Source: Chara braunii (taxonomy: Eukaryota > Streptophyta > Charophyceae > Charales > Characeae). From it: a stretch of 31,596 nucleotides of DNA. Shown here piece after piece: positions 1-7,514 of this stretch (position 1 is its first letter; each line of letters begins with the position of its first letter). The stretch lies in contig BFEA01000038.1 of assembly GCA_003427395.1 (NCBI GenBank), forward strand, positions 3,188,513-3,220,108, written 5' to 3'. Under the pieces are notes generated by a model. It was not told the origin of the DNA, did no database searches, and saw only the letters and a program-made list of their open reading frames with translations. The position numbers were made by a program, and so were the translations under genes.

Positions 1-274
1 TTACCCCTCCTGATGAGGCTAGAACTGGCTCTAGCCGAAACCGGTCGAGGGAAGCCAGACAGCCATCACCAGGGTTAGCCTGGCTATGGCTTCCTCTTGA
101 GCTTTGTTGCAGATCTTTCGAAGAGATACTCTTGGTGTTGCAGAAGAGTAACTTCTGAGTAATTTCCGAGTTTTCACATATTCTGGCGGGTTGTATTTTT
201 CAGCAACTTGCTTATGTGTCGCGTGCCACTGATCTCAGTCGACGCTGTGATTAGCCTTCGCTCTTTCCAATCCA
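1..274. other. Unassigned left edge
   Basis: No open frame or family resemblance is visible. The only structure is a short inverted repeat, GGCTAGA at 17-23 and TCTAGCC at 30-36 around a 6-nt loop. The sequence is mixed-composition and unlike the AT-rich repeat that starts near 275. Confidence 0.3.
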
Positions 275-756
275 ATGGTGGTGTCAAAACTTGCTTGCCC
301 ACTCACTAATTTCTTTTTTCTCTCTTTTCACTTTTTGTTTTTCCTTTATTTCGGGGCATGAAAAAAATATTATTTTTTTTAACTTTATTTCTAGATTCTC
401 TATTATGTAAGATACACATATAAAAATTTTCATGTCATTTGCCACAGCCAAACAAAAATGAATAATCGCCAAAGATGCCGGTGCCAAAACCGTGCTCGCC
501 CACTCAATAATTTTATTCTCGTTTTATTTTTTTTAATTTTCATTAATTATTATTTATTTTCAGTATGTGATTTTTATTTCAAATTTGGTAAATAATTTGG
601 ATGTAACGTTGAGGCAAATGTTGTTTAGTTTATTCTTCTGCATAACATTTTTTTTTCAGATTTTTCGGAAATCTTTTTTTTTTTTTGGTGGGGGGGGGGG
701 GTCCTCATTCGGCCCAACGGCCGTCCCGAACCCGTGCCGAACGCCCGGAACCCTGC
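275..756 (+). repeat. Dispersed element, left copy (3' part)
   Basis: This AT-rich block matches 30818-31387 over nearly its whole length in the same orientation, by eye at roughly 80-90% identity with small indels. Shared landmarks in order are GGTGGTGTCAAAAC, CTCTCTTTTCACTTTTTG, TTCTCTATTATGTAAG, TTTGGTAAATAATTTGGATG, TTCTTCTGCATAAC and a GC-rich end of CCGAAC-type words closing with AACCCTGC. The copy at the other end of the window has a complementary GCAGGGTTGCC left terminus, so this looks like a 5'-truncated copy of a TIR-bounded, non-coding element. A G-run interrupts it near 690-702. No coding frame is conserved between copies. Confidence 0.75.
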
Positions 757-822
757 TTAAAAGTTAAAAAACAAATTTTAGGAAAAACTGTGTTAATTAG
801 CATCTGCCATAGATCATCCTGA

Positions 823-853
<31 letters not shown>

Positions 854-1111
854 AACGAGGTCTCCGCATTAAACTCTTCAAAATTTTCGAAACTCTACTC
901 CAGGTCCCGTCAGAGTGGGAACCTGGACGCCTTTCACGCCCAGGTACAGATCATGCCCCTATGCACTGATTACGTCCAGGTGCATTAGTGAAACTCACTC
1001 TCTTATATTATCAGCCTCTTTGTTGTTGTTTTTTTTTTGGATTGTTCAAAATTTCGAAATACAAAAAAAAAAAAAAAAAAGGTTTGAAATACCATTTCAC
1101 CCCCAGTCTTA
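757..1111. repeat. AT-rich spacer with AAT microsatellite
   Basis: This spacer holds an (AAT)n microsatellite at about 823-848 and an 18-base A-run at 1063-1080. I see no gene. The segment at 900-980 has short words (ATGCAC, GTCCAG, TGCATT) also found in the hairpin at 7292-7328, but too short to call a family. Confidence 0.5.
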
Positions 1112-1234
1112 GGGCCTCGCTCCACTACTCACTACATGCGCAAAAGACACAAAATATGACAGTGAATGTGTCCATGTTCTAGCTGAAGATTCATTCTTCG
1201 ATTTGGACATTTCATGATTAGTGGAGCCAGGCCC
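1112..1234 (+). mobile_element. Tourist-like MITE, copy 1
   Basis: A 123-bp unit bounded by terminal inverted repeats: it starts GGGCCTCGCTCCACTAC and ends AGTGGAGCCAGGCCC, which is the reverse complement with one mismatch over 15 bases. The interior (GCGCAAAAGACA, TGTTCTAGC, GAAGATTCATTCT) recurs in copies at 5503-5618 (inverted) and 6446-6567. The left flank is TTA, and TIRs beginning GGGCC with TTA/TAA targets are typical of PIF/Harbinger-derived Tourist MITEs. The right flank is ATA, so the target duplication is imperfect. It has no coding capacity; the name is inference from TIR type. Confidence 0.7.
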
Positions 1235-1385
1235 ATAATGTAATCACGCCCCGACAATGCACGTGGCTGTGTTTCAAAATTAATATCATTTTCTTCTGAC
1301 CGCGGTATCGAAGACTGTATCTGACCGTCTTCACACCCCGGTACATACAATGCACCTGGCTCAGTTTCCAGAACAAGTCTTACTT

Positions 1386-1420
<35 letters not shown>

Positions 1421-1784
1421 GGGGGGGGGGGGGGGAGGAGAGGGGAAGATGCAATTTCTTCTGACCGCGGTATTTTGAGGAAATTTCCAACACAGCATAT
1501 TCTTTTTTTTTCTTTTACTTTTCTTTTTCGTTTTTAATTTCGTTCTTTTCCTTCTCGACTCACTTTGTGGATAAAAAGGATTCTTTTAAGTGCGGAAAAA
1601 AGGAAACTTTTCGTGCAAAAACACAACTGAAAGAAAATGGAATTTCCTATGAAAATTTAAAAAAAATTGTGAAAGAAAACAATTCGGGTGTGCAAAAGTA
1701 GTACGATAACACCCGATTTTCTTTTTCATTGTAATTTTATTTTTTTTTCCCTCCATTTTCTTAAAATTAAAAAAATAAAAATCG
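1235..1784. other. Degenerate repeats and homopolymers, no gene
   Basis: Two short direct repeats occur: CAATGCACGTGGCT at 1255 with CAATGCACCTGGCT at 1348, and TTCTTCTGACCGCGGTAT at 1291 and again at 1456. A T-run, a GT dinucleotide run and a G-run lie together at 1384-1435. The rest to 1784 is T/A-rich. Open frames here are short and low-complexity, with no recognisable protein. Confidence 0.45.
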
Positions 1785-1899
1785 GTCCTTCGAGACACCC
1801 TTATACGCTCCATTAGCAAGGCCTCTGCGGATCTAAGGATGACACGCATAAATTGAGAAATGGTCCGAATTACAAAAAAAAAAAAAAAAAAAAAAAAAA
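1785..1899 (+). pseudogene. U6: U6 snRNA retropseudogene with poly(A) tail
   Basis: The block reads as a diverged U6 snRNA in sense orientation. The 5' stem-loop region resembles U6 at 1785-1800. After an apparent deletion of the ACAGAGA-containing middle, TTAGCAAGGCCTCTGCGG leads into AAGGATGACACGCATAAA and GAGAAATGGTCCGAATT at the U6 3' end (about 1871). A run of 26 A follows at 1874-1899. U6 ends in a U-tract and is not normally polyadenylated, so an A-tail directly after the U6 3' end suggests LINE-mediated retroposition. With the ACAGAGA box missing it cannot be a working spliceosomal RNA. Confidence 0.75.
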
Positions 1900-2047
1900 G
1901 GTTTGGGTGCGCAACAACTGAACGGTTTGACCGCTCTTTCGTTCCTCTGTTTCTTTTTTTTTTTCTCAGATTTTCTGCTTGTGCCCCTGGCTGATTTAGT
2001 TTGTTTTTTTTTAATCTGTTACCATGTTGAATTTGTTTATTTGTTTG

Positions 2048-2049
<2 letters not shown>

Positions 2050-2095
<46 letters not shown>

Positions 2096-2098
2096 TTT
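2050..2098 (+). repeat. (TTTA)n microsatellite
   Basis: Twelve or so perfect TTTA/ATTT units. A second short array of the same unit lies at 2522-2545. The open frames through them are translations of the repeat. The rest of 1900-2233 is T-rich with no gene. Confidence 0.9.
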
Positions 2099-2233
2099 TG
2101 TTGTTTACTTGTTTGACCTGTTTACTGCATATTTCTGTGTTTTTTTTTTTGGCCTTTTTTTTTATCCCTTTCAAAAAAGGGCGACGGCCTTGAGATCTCA
2201 TCAACGAACTGACCGTCTCAAGGCAATTTCAGA

Positions 2234-2370
2234 ATTGTAGTTTTTTTTTCTCCTTCTTTTTTAAATTGTAGTTTTTTTTTTTCTTCTTCTTTTTTTAATT
2301 GTAGTTTTTTTCTTCTTCTTCTTCTTTTAATTGTAGTTTTTTTTTTATTTTTTTTTTTAATTGTAGTATT
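2234..2370 (+). repeat. Five-unit tandem repeat, ATTGTAG plus T/TTC tract
   Basis: ATTGTAG occurs at 2234, 2265, 2298, 2330 and 2360, each followed by a T-run and TTC-rich filler, so the period is 30-33 bases. It is a degenerate polypyrimidine minisatellite with no coding potential. Confidence 0.85.
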
Positions 2371-2729
2371 TTTACTCATCTGCTTCCAGGGGAGTTCAGA
2401 CTCAGGTCTGTACTTTCAACAGTTCAGTTCAGGGGTGTACCAACTGAGCCAGGCCAATGTCCTCGTTCGATATTTGTTTCGTTCGTTTTTTTTTTTCCCT
2501 GATTTGTTTTAATCAACTTTGTTTATTTATTTATTTATTTATTTTTCGGTTGTTCTTTTTTCTTTTCTTTTTTTTTCGCGTCTGTGCCGTGTTTTTTTCA
2601 CTACTCGGTGACTATGTGCATTGCTTACGTGTGCACTTTTCCACATCCGTATTTCCGTTAGCAACTTAGCGTTCGTTCTTTATCTTCCGTTTATGCTTAC
2701 TTTTGCTTTTCTCGTTTCTTTGAAAGTTT

Positions 2730-2880
2730 TTGCTGCCGTTTGCTTCCGTTTGCTTGCACTTGCTTTCTTCCGTTTGCTTCCGTTTGCTTCCGTTTGCAAC
2801 CGTTGGCTTCCGTTGGCTTCCGTTTGCTCCCGTGGTGCTGCCGTCTGCTTCCGTTTGCGTCCATCTGCTTATCGTTAGGT
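2730..2880 (+). repeat. Decamer minisatellite (CCGTTTGCTT)n
   Basis: About a dozen imperfect copies of a 10-base unit, CCGTTTGCTT and variants (CCGTTGGCTT, CCGTTTGCAA, CCGTCTGCTT). Degenerate units extend outward to roughly 2650 and 2935. Open frames on both strands here, including a K/R/Q/N-rich minus frame, are repeat translations rather than genes. Confidence 0.85.
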
Positions 2881-3033
2881 TCCCGTTTGGTTCCGTTCGG
2901 CGGTTGGGTTCTTTTTCTTTTTCGTTCCGTTTTTGTTTTTTTCACTCTTTGATTCGTTTGCTGTTCAACATACGTGTCATACTTCAACCCTTTGCCTCAT
3001 CCTTTTTTTTTCGTTTTACATTTATTTATTCTT

Positions 3034-3117
3034 AATTTGGACCATTTATCTATTTATGCGTGTCATCCTTCCGCAGGGGCCATGCTAAATCTTCTTTCTC
3101 TGTATCATTCCAATTTA
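3034..3117 (-). pseudogene. U6: U6 snRNA-like copy A (5'-truncated)
   Basis: The reverse complement matches U6 from GGAATGATACAGAG through TTTAGCATGGCCCCTGCGG, AAGGATGACACGCATAAA and AATGGTCCAAATT at the 3' end. The 5' stem-loop is absent. Like copies B and C it carries extra bases after the ACAGAGA box (ACAGAGAAAGAAGATT rather than ACAGAGAAGATT) and GCGGAAGG in place of GCGCAAGG. These shared differences tie the three copies together. No upstream pol III promoter is seen. Confidence 0.8.
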
Positions 3118-3140
3118 TTTTTTTATTTTTATTTTTTTTT

Positions 3141-3214
3141 ACCATTTCTCGATTTATGCGTGTCATCCTTCCGCAGGGCCCATGCTAATCCTCTTTCTCT
3201 GTATCATTCCATTT
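3141..3214 (-). pseudogene. U6: U6 snRNA-like copy B (5'-truncated)
   Basis: The reverse complement starts at GGAATGATACAGAG, close to where copy A starts, and runs through GGATTAGCATGGGCCC to AAATCGAGAAATGGT. It is separated from copy A by an A/T-rich linker (3118-3140). It shares the AAAGA insertion after ACAGAGA and the GCGGAAGG change with copies A and C. The AAATCGAG segment is canonical here, unlike copy A. It is probably a tandem amplification product, not an expressed gene. Confidence 0.8.
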
Positions 3215-3236
3215 ATAAAAAAAAAAATAAAAAAAA

Positions 3237-3336
3237 ATTGACCATTTCTCGATTTCTGCGTGTCCATCCTTCCGCAGGGGCCATGCTAATCTTCTTTCTC
3301 TCTATCATTCCAGTTTTAACGGATGTCCCCAAGGAC
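3237..3336 (-). pseudogene. U6: U6 snRNA-like copy C (near full length)
   Basis: The most complete copy. Its reverse complement begins GTCCTTGGGGACATCC (the U6 5' hairpin, lightly changed), then AACTGGAATGATA and AGAGAAAGAAGATTAGC, and ends near the canonical 3' terminus, followed by a T-rich tract. U6 base-pairs with U4 and U2 and forms the spliceosome's catalytic core. On the minus strand the sequence just upstream (3337-3410) lacks a TATA box at the usual -25 to -30 position and lacks a plant upstream sequence element. It also has the ACAGAGA-adjacent insertion. I therefore call it a pseudogene, although it is the only full-length candidate. Confidence 0.75.
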
Positions 3337-3572
3337 TTTCTCGTCTTCTTGTCTTTGCCCTTTGACGATTCCAGCACCCTCACCTCTCTCTCCTCCCAAT
3401 CTGCCGGTGAAGGCCATCCGGTCAAACTTTCCTTTTCGGAAAGATAAAAAAAGGAAACCCATAATTTCCTTTTTTTCTTGTATTTGCTATTTTCCTTTCC
3501 GTTACACTTCTTCGTTTGTCGCATGCTCCTCCCAATCGGACCTGGTCATAACCATCGAACCATTCTGTACCC

Positions 3573-3595
3573 ACTCTCTCTCTCTCTCTCTCTCG

Positions 3596-3648
<53 letters not shown>
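3573..3648 (+). repeat. (CT)n microsatellite 1
   Basis: A CT dinucleotide array with a few GCTC interruptions. Long Ser/Leu or Arg/Glu open frames over it are repeat translations. The 3339-3572 interval before it has no convincing gene. Confidence 0.95.
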
Positions 3649-3649
<1 letters not shown>

Positions 3650-3757
3650 AGAAGTGAGGCAGAAGGGTAGTCGCGGCAAGTGGTTTGTCGCATGCCATGG
3701 ACAGGACGTGCATACTGTGAAAGTAAAGCCTCGCACGTGTTGTCCGATGTTGCAAGT

Positions 3758-3759
<2 letters not shown>

Positions 3760-3822
<63 letters not shown>
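3760..3822 (+). repeat. (CT)n microsatellite 2
   Basis: A perfect CT array of about 31 units. It is complementary to the GA arrays at 4541-4864, so the two could pair as a long inverted repeat around a roughly 0.7-1 kb loop. Confidence 0.95.
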
Positions 3823-3823
<1 letters not shown>

Positions 3824-3940
3824 ATCGACCAGTACTCAGTACTCCCCCGTAATCATTCAAATCTGAAAGAGACAGCTTTAACTACTCTTCTCCGTTTTTA
3901 TTCCCCGTGTTCTGATCAAATTCTTCTTTTAATTTATCTC

Positions 3941-4500
3941 CCCTCCCCCCCCCCCCCCCTCTTCCCCTTCCCCCCCTTTCTTCCCAATTCTCTTTTGCTC
4001 CCCATCCCGCCCCCTAACACCCCCCTCCCCCTTAGACAATTTATTTGCCCAGGAATTGCCCCCAATACTTGTCTTTCATGCTACTGTGTTCATCCAAGTA
4101 CAACGTACGGTCATTATGGCTGTATTTGGGGCAACTTTGAGTCTAGATACAGCAATAAGGACTGTACGTTGTATTCGGGGGAACACCGTAGTAGCCCCCC
4201 TTCCAGACCCTTCCCTCTATCAATGGGATATAGTGTATATATCGCCTGTCAATGGGCTACTGTGAATCGGAGCGCAAAGGCGGAAAAAGGCAAAACAAGG
4301 AAAGGAAAAGAAGGAAGGAAGGAAAGCCCCACCTGTTCATCACCTCTTACGTACAAGCCAAAGGCCTCCCACCATTTCGCATCGACCACGTTCTCCCCCA
4401 AGTGTTGCTTAGGCCCTCCCTCCTCCCCTCCCTCTCTCCCTCCCTCCCTCCTTCCCTCCCTCCCTTCCCTCCCCCCTCCCTCCCTCTCGCCCCCATTCTT
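3941..4500. repeat. Polypyrimidine blocks with interleaved inverted repeats
   Basis: A C-rich block at 3941-4034 and a TCCC/CTCC block at about 4407-4494 flank a more complex core. In the core, AATTGCCCCCAATAC at 4054-4068 is nearly the reverse complement of 4122-4137, and GTACAACGTACGGTC at 4098-4112 is nearly the reverse complement of 4160-4174. The pairs are therefore interleaved. No gene is supported; the long frame crossing the region is mostly microsatellite. Confidence 0.6.
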
Positions 4501-4539
4501 TTCTTTTTTTAACTCCCTTTCGGCATTTTTTTTCCCGAC

Positions 4540-4540
<1 letters not shown>

Positions 4541-4584
<44 letters not shown>

Positions 4585-4664
4585 CAAACGCAAAGGGAGA
4601 AGAGGGACGGAGGAGAGAGAGAGAGAGAAGAGGGGGAGAGGGAGGGAGGAACGAAATGGAGGGA

Positions 4665-4705
<41 letters not shown>

Positions 4706-4793
4706 AGACAACAAAGACGAACGAAGGGAGGAAGAGGGAGCGAGAGCGGCGGGAGGAAAAGAGGGAGGAGGAGAGGGGGCCAAGAAGACGGTG

Positions 4794-4864
<71 letters not shown>
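4541..4864 (+). repeat. (GA)n microsatellite cluster
   Basis: Four GA arrays at about 4541-4580, 4614-4628, 4669-4701 and 4798-4864 are embedded in purine-rich DNA. Purine richness on this strand mirrors the pyrimidine-rich blocks at 3573-4500. There is no gene; apparent proteins are Arg/Glu repeats. Confidence 0.95.
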
Positions 4865-4867
<3 letters not shown>

Positions 4868-5035
4868 CAAAGAGACCCTCCTTACCATCGGAGCATTCGG
4901 TTTCCTTCCAATCACATATCTTCTTAGCTCATCTTGTCATAACTAGCAACCACGTCGCCCACAAGCTAAAGATAGCATCTGCATCCGTCCGCTTTTAAAG
5001 TATGTATGCGTCTGACGTGTCAAATCGAGCGAGTG

Positions 5036-5690
5036 ACTGCCACGTGTTTCGGCTCTTTGGTCGTCTGGCCACGTTAGATCGCCGCCTGCCACGTGTCTTT
5101 ACCACGAACTACGCATAATCATATACTCTATCCCCTCCTCCTTCGCACAATCAGTCCATCTCTGCTCCTCCTGCTTGACTGCCACGTGTTTCGGCTCTTT
5201 GGTCGGCACTCCGCGTTAGATCTCCGCCTGCCACGTGTCTTTACCACAAGCTACCCACCATAATCATCCTCTATTCCCTTCTTCTTTGCACAATCAACTC
5301 GCTTGTTTCATTGCCTGCCTGCCTGCCTGCCACGTGTCTTCACCACAAGCTACCCCACTTTATCGCTTCCCTCTGATAACCGTCTCGATTTAGATGACCT
5401 GCCACATGTCACGTGTCTTTTCCCTTTCTTGTGACAGCCACGTGGCTTTTTAAAAATTGCCTGCCACGTGTCGTTACCGAACTTGACCCCATAATACTAA
5501 TTTGGCCATCGCTCCGCTAGTCAAAAATGAGAATGAATCTTCTGCTAGAACATGGAAAAATACACCGGCATATTTTTTTTGTCTTTTGTGCATGTGGACA
5601 GCAGTGGGGCGCAGGCCGTTCATCTCTCTCTGGTTGCTCTGCCAGCCGCGTGGCTTTCGATCACGTGTCTTCACATTGCCTGCCACGTGT
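5036..5690 (+). promoter_or_regulatory. G-box (CACGTG) tandem array
   Basis: Ten CACGTG palindromes occur at 5041, 5090, 5183, 5232, 5331, 5410, 5439, 5465, 5662 and 5684, mostly in the context TGCCACGTGTC. The first four belong to a tandem duplication of about 142 bp (5036-5177 and 5178-5320) sharing GTTTCGGCTCTTTGGTCG and CCGCCTGCCACGTGTC. A third partial unit starts near 5327. In plants CACGTG is the G-box bound by bZIP and bHLH factors (established knowledge). Whether this array controls a gene is unknown, since no adjacent intact gene was found. A MITE (5503-5618) sits inside the array. Confidence 0.65.
5503..5618 (-). mobile_element. Tourist-like MITE, copy 2 (inverted)
   Basis: The third ORF-less copy of the family, in reverse orientation. 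Plus-strand ends are GGCCATCGCTCCGCTAGT and AGCAGTGGGGCGCAGGCC, imperfect inverted repeats of each other that match the TIRs of copies 1 and 3. The interior reverse complement shares GCACAAAAGACA, CCATGTTCTAGCAGAAG and ATTCATTCTCA with them. Flanks do not give a clean 3-bp target duplication. It interrupts the G-box array. Confidence 0.7.
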
Positions 5691-5770
5691 CTTTACGTTG
5701 ATGTTCCATTTTTTTTTTCTTTTTTTCAGATTCTTCGTCTCCCTCGAGAGCAGGACGACGAAGGAAACCG

Positions 5771-5771
5771 G

Positions 5772-5828
<57 letters not shown>

Positions 5829-5857
5829 AAAAANAACAACAACAACAACAACAACAG
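5771..5857 (+). repeat. Long A-tract plus (AAC)n
   Basis: More than 50 A residues are followed by an AAC trinucleotide run, with one ambiguous base at 5834. It could be the tail of a retroposed sequence on the plus strand, but I cannot identify a body upstream. Confidence 0.85.
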
Positions 5858-6173
5858 TTTCGATTTTGCACGAAGAGCGCGACGACCCCAAACAAAATAA
5901 AAGACGGAGGAAAGAGGAAAGCTTGGCGCGCAGCTGACGTGTCACTTGTCGGCCTGCAGAAGCATTGGCGCGCACTGCTGGCGAGTGGCGCGCCGCAGTC
6001 CCCGTGCGCCGCCCGATGGGCGGGTAAGTAAAGGGCCGGGGGACGTTGAGCGGAATGCTTTGCGCCACCAAGCACCGCGGACGACGGCTCGAATCCCTAC
6101 GCGGCGGCGCGCAAAGCGAACGACTTTACAACCTTTTCTTCGCTCCGCCGGTCTCCGCTTTCCCTTCTCCCCC

Positions 6174-6272
6174 GGGGCAAGGTCCCACTTGCACGGATTA
6201 GGAAAATCTGACCGTTGATATTTGCAATCTACGGTCAATGTCGCCTAATTCGTGTAAGTGGGACCTAGCCCC
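6174..6272. repeat. 99-nt near-perfect hairpin
   Basis: Left arm 6174-6202 and right arm 6244-6272 are inverted repeats (29 bases each, about three mismatches; core AGGTCCCACTT and AAGTGGGACCT). Inside, TGACCGTTGAT (6209-6219) pairs with ATCTACGGTCA (6227-6237), ten of eleven matching. The strand folds into a long stem, a symmetric 6-nt internal loop, a second stem and a loop of about 7 nt. This could be a miniature inverted-repeat element or a small-RNA precursor. TGACCGTTGAT-type words are common in plant MITEs. No target duplication is evident. Confidence 0.75.
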
Positions 6273-6445
6273 CGCCGCCGCCCTGCCCCCCCCTTAGGCT
6301 GATAAATCGCGCGCTGCCACCGGTAGGCCCCTCTCTGTTGTCGTGTGGCATTTCCATCATTTGCCACGTGTCACTGGCATTTGCCACGTGGCACTGGCAT
6401 TTGCCACGTCGAAAGGCTGGCCGCGGGAGACTACCGTAGGACATC

Positions 6446-6567
6446 GGGCGTCGCTCCGCTACGTCGGAAACGCGCAAAAGACAAAAATCATGGCGATGTA
6501 TCTTTCTTTGTTCTACCGGAAGATTCACTCTCGTTTTGCACATTTCGAGAGTAGTGCAGCGAGGCCC
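6446..6567 (+). mobile_element. Tourist-like MITE, copy 3
   Basis: A 122-bp unit with TIRs GGGCGTCGCTCCGCTAC and GTAGTGCAGCGAGGCCC (inverted, two mismatches). It is flanked on both sides by ATC, a plausible 3-bp target duplication as expected for PIF/Harbinger-type elements. The interior shares GCGCAAAAGACA and GAAGATTCACTCT-type words with copies at 1112-1234 and 5503-5618. It is non-coding and would depend on a transposase in trans. Confidence 0.75.
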
Positions 6568-6598
6568 ATCCTGGGCAGACCGATTTCTCCGCCAGCTC

Positions 6599-6630
<32 letters not shown>

Positions 6631-7291
6631 CCTCCAGCCAGTTTGAATGCCCCGCCAAAAAGAACCGCCGTGCGTGCGGGGGGCGGCGCACCCAAACGAA
6701 CAAAGATCCTGCGCCGCAACGGCGGGCAGTCCGGTCGCACGATGCGCCGGACCGCGGTCCGCTTGCTCGCGCACCCGCCACCGCCTGGGGGCACCCTGCA
6801 CGCACACGGAGGGCCGGCCGCTTCGAGCGACCGGTTCGCGCGACTCGCTGACCCGCGACCGCTGAACTGGAAAATTACCCGGACCGTGCCTTACTACCGG
6901 TACGCGTCGGCCGACGGCCCACACGGCAGATCCACTCACCCGACCGGTAGCTAGAGAAGCCTGATTCTCAGACCGGTCGCCGCCTCCGATCGGGTCTTGG
7001 GTGAATCCAAATCGCCGTCGCGAATGGCTGATAAGGAGCCCCGCGCGCGCGCGCGCGTAAGGCTTTGGGCATACCAAACTCGTATTTCCTAAATGTACCG
7101 GACTTCAATAACGACCACGTGCAATCAATATGATGACATGAGCCGGAAGAGCGCGGAGGATTCAAAAAGAAAACAACCGAGGAAAGGAAAAGAGACACAC
7201 ACACGAAAAAAAAAAAAAAAAAAGTCACACCACCAACGAGCCTACTACCGGGTAGGGCCCCACTACTCTCCATCTGACAACATTCCGAACC

Positions 7292-7328
7292 GAATGCACG
7301 TGGACATATTTCGTGTCCAGATGCATTC
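7292..7328. repeat. Short hairpin GAATGCA...TGCATTC
   Basis: GAATGCACGTGGACA (7292-7306) and TGTCCAGATGCATTC (7314-7328) pair at 13 of 15 positions around a 7-nt loop. This could be a cruciform, a MITE remnant or a chance palindrome. It contains a CACGTG. Confidence 0.6.
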
Positions 7329-7372
7329 AAAATGTTGGCCGATGGCTAGTAGTGCGCATTGTGGTTAGAGCA

Positions 7373-7514
7373 GTGAAGATATCCCAAGAGCAGTGAAGAT
7401 ATCCCAAATTCTCGGCCTTGATGAATGGATTTTTTTTTTTTTTTTTTTTTTTTTGAATAAATCATTCTGAATCACATAGGGCCGATCGGATCAATGAAGA
7501 TATCCCAAGAGCAG
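7373..7514 (-). mobile_element. Small poly(T)/poly(A) insertion with target duplication
   Basis: TGAAGATATCCCAA occurs at 7374, 7394 and 7495. The last two flank about 87 bases containing a run of about 24 T, so read on the minus strand the insert is A-tailed. This fits a short retroposed fragment with a 14-bp target-site duplication. The first copy (7374) plus AGAGCAG forms a 20-bp tandem duplication with the second. The body of the insert is not identifiable. Confidence 0.5.

Larger units (their letters stand above)
5858..7060. other. CpG/GC-rich promoter-like region, no clear gene
   Basis: This stretch is much richer in GC and CpG than its neighbours, with several GGCGCGC words, three TTTGCCACGT-type repeats at 6360-6410 and an alternating CG run at 7042-7058 (possible Z-DNA). 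It holds a hairpin (6174-6272), a MITE (6446-6567) and a 29-base A-run (6599-6627). The open frames have biased R/P/A composition and no motif I recognise. It could be the CpG-rich upstream part or first exon of a host gene, but I cannot support a CDS. Confidence 0.35.

Noticed and set aside
2730-2880. CRISPR-like array in the decamer repeat
   Set aside because: Units are 10 bases with no unique spacers; it is a minisatellite in eukaryotic DNA.
3237-3336. Functional U6 gene
   Set aside because: No TATA or upstream sequence element on the minus strand, bases inserted after ACAGAGA, and two truncated sister copies alongside.
3680-4867. Long plus-strand open frame (395 codons) across the CT/GA region
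   Set aside because: It is mostly Ser/Leu and Arg/Glu repeats coded by microsatellites, with no domain. The length reflects dinucleotide repeats, which lack stops.
5661-6075. Frames with poly-Phe or poly-Lys around 5771-5857
   Set aside because: They are direct translations of the A-tract and AAC run and include an ambiguous base.
6265-7077. Minus-strand 270-codon frame in GC-rich DNA
   Set aside because: Its residues include a poly-Phe run from an A-tract and MITE sequence translated in reverse. No motif, and GC-rich DNA keeps long chance frames open.
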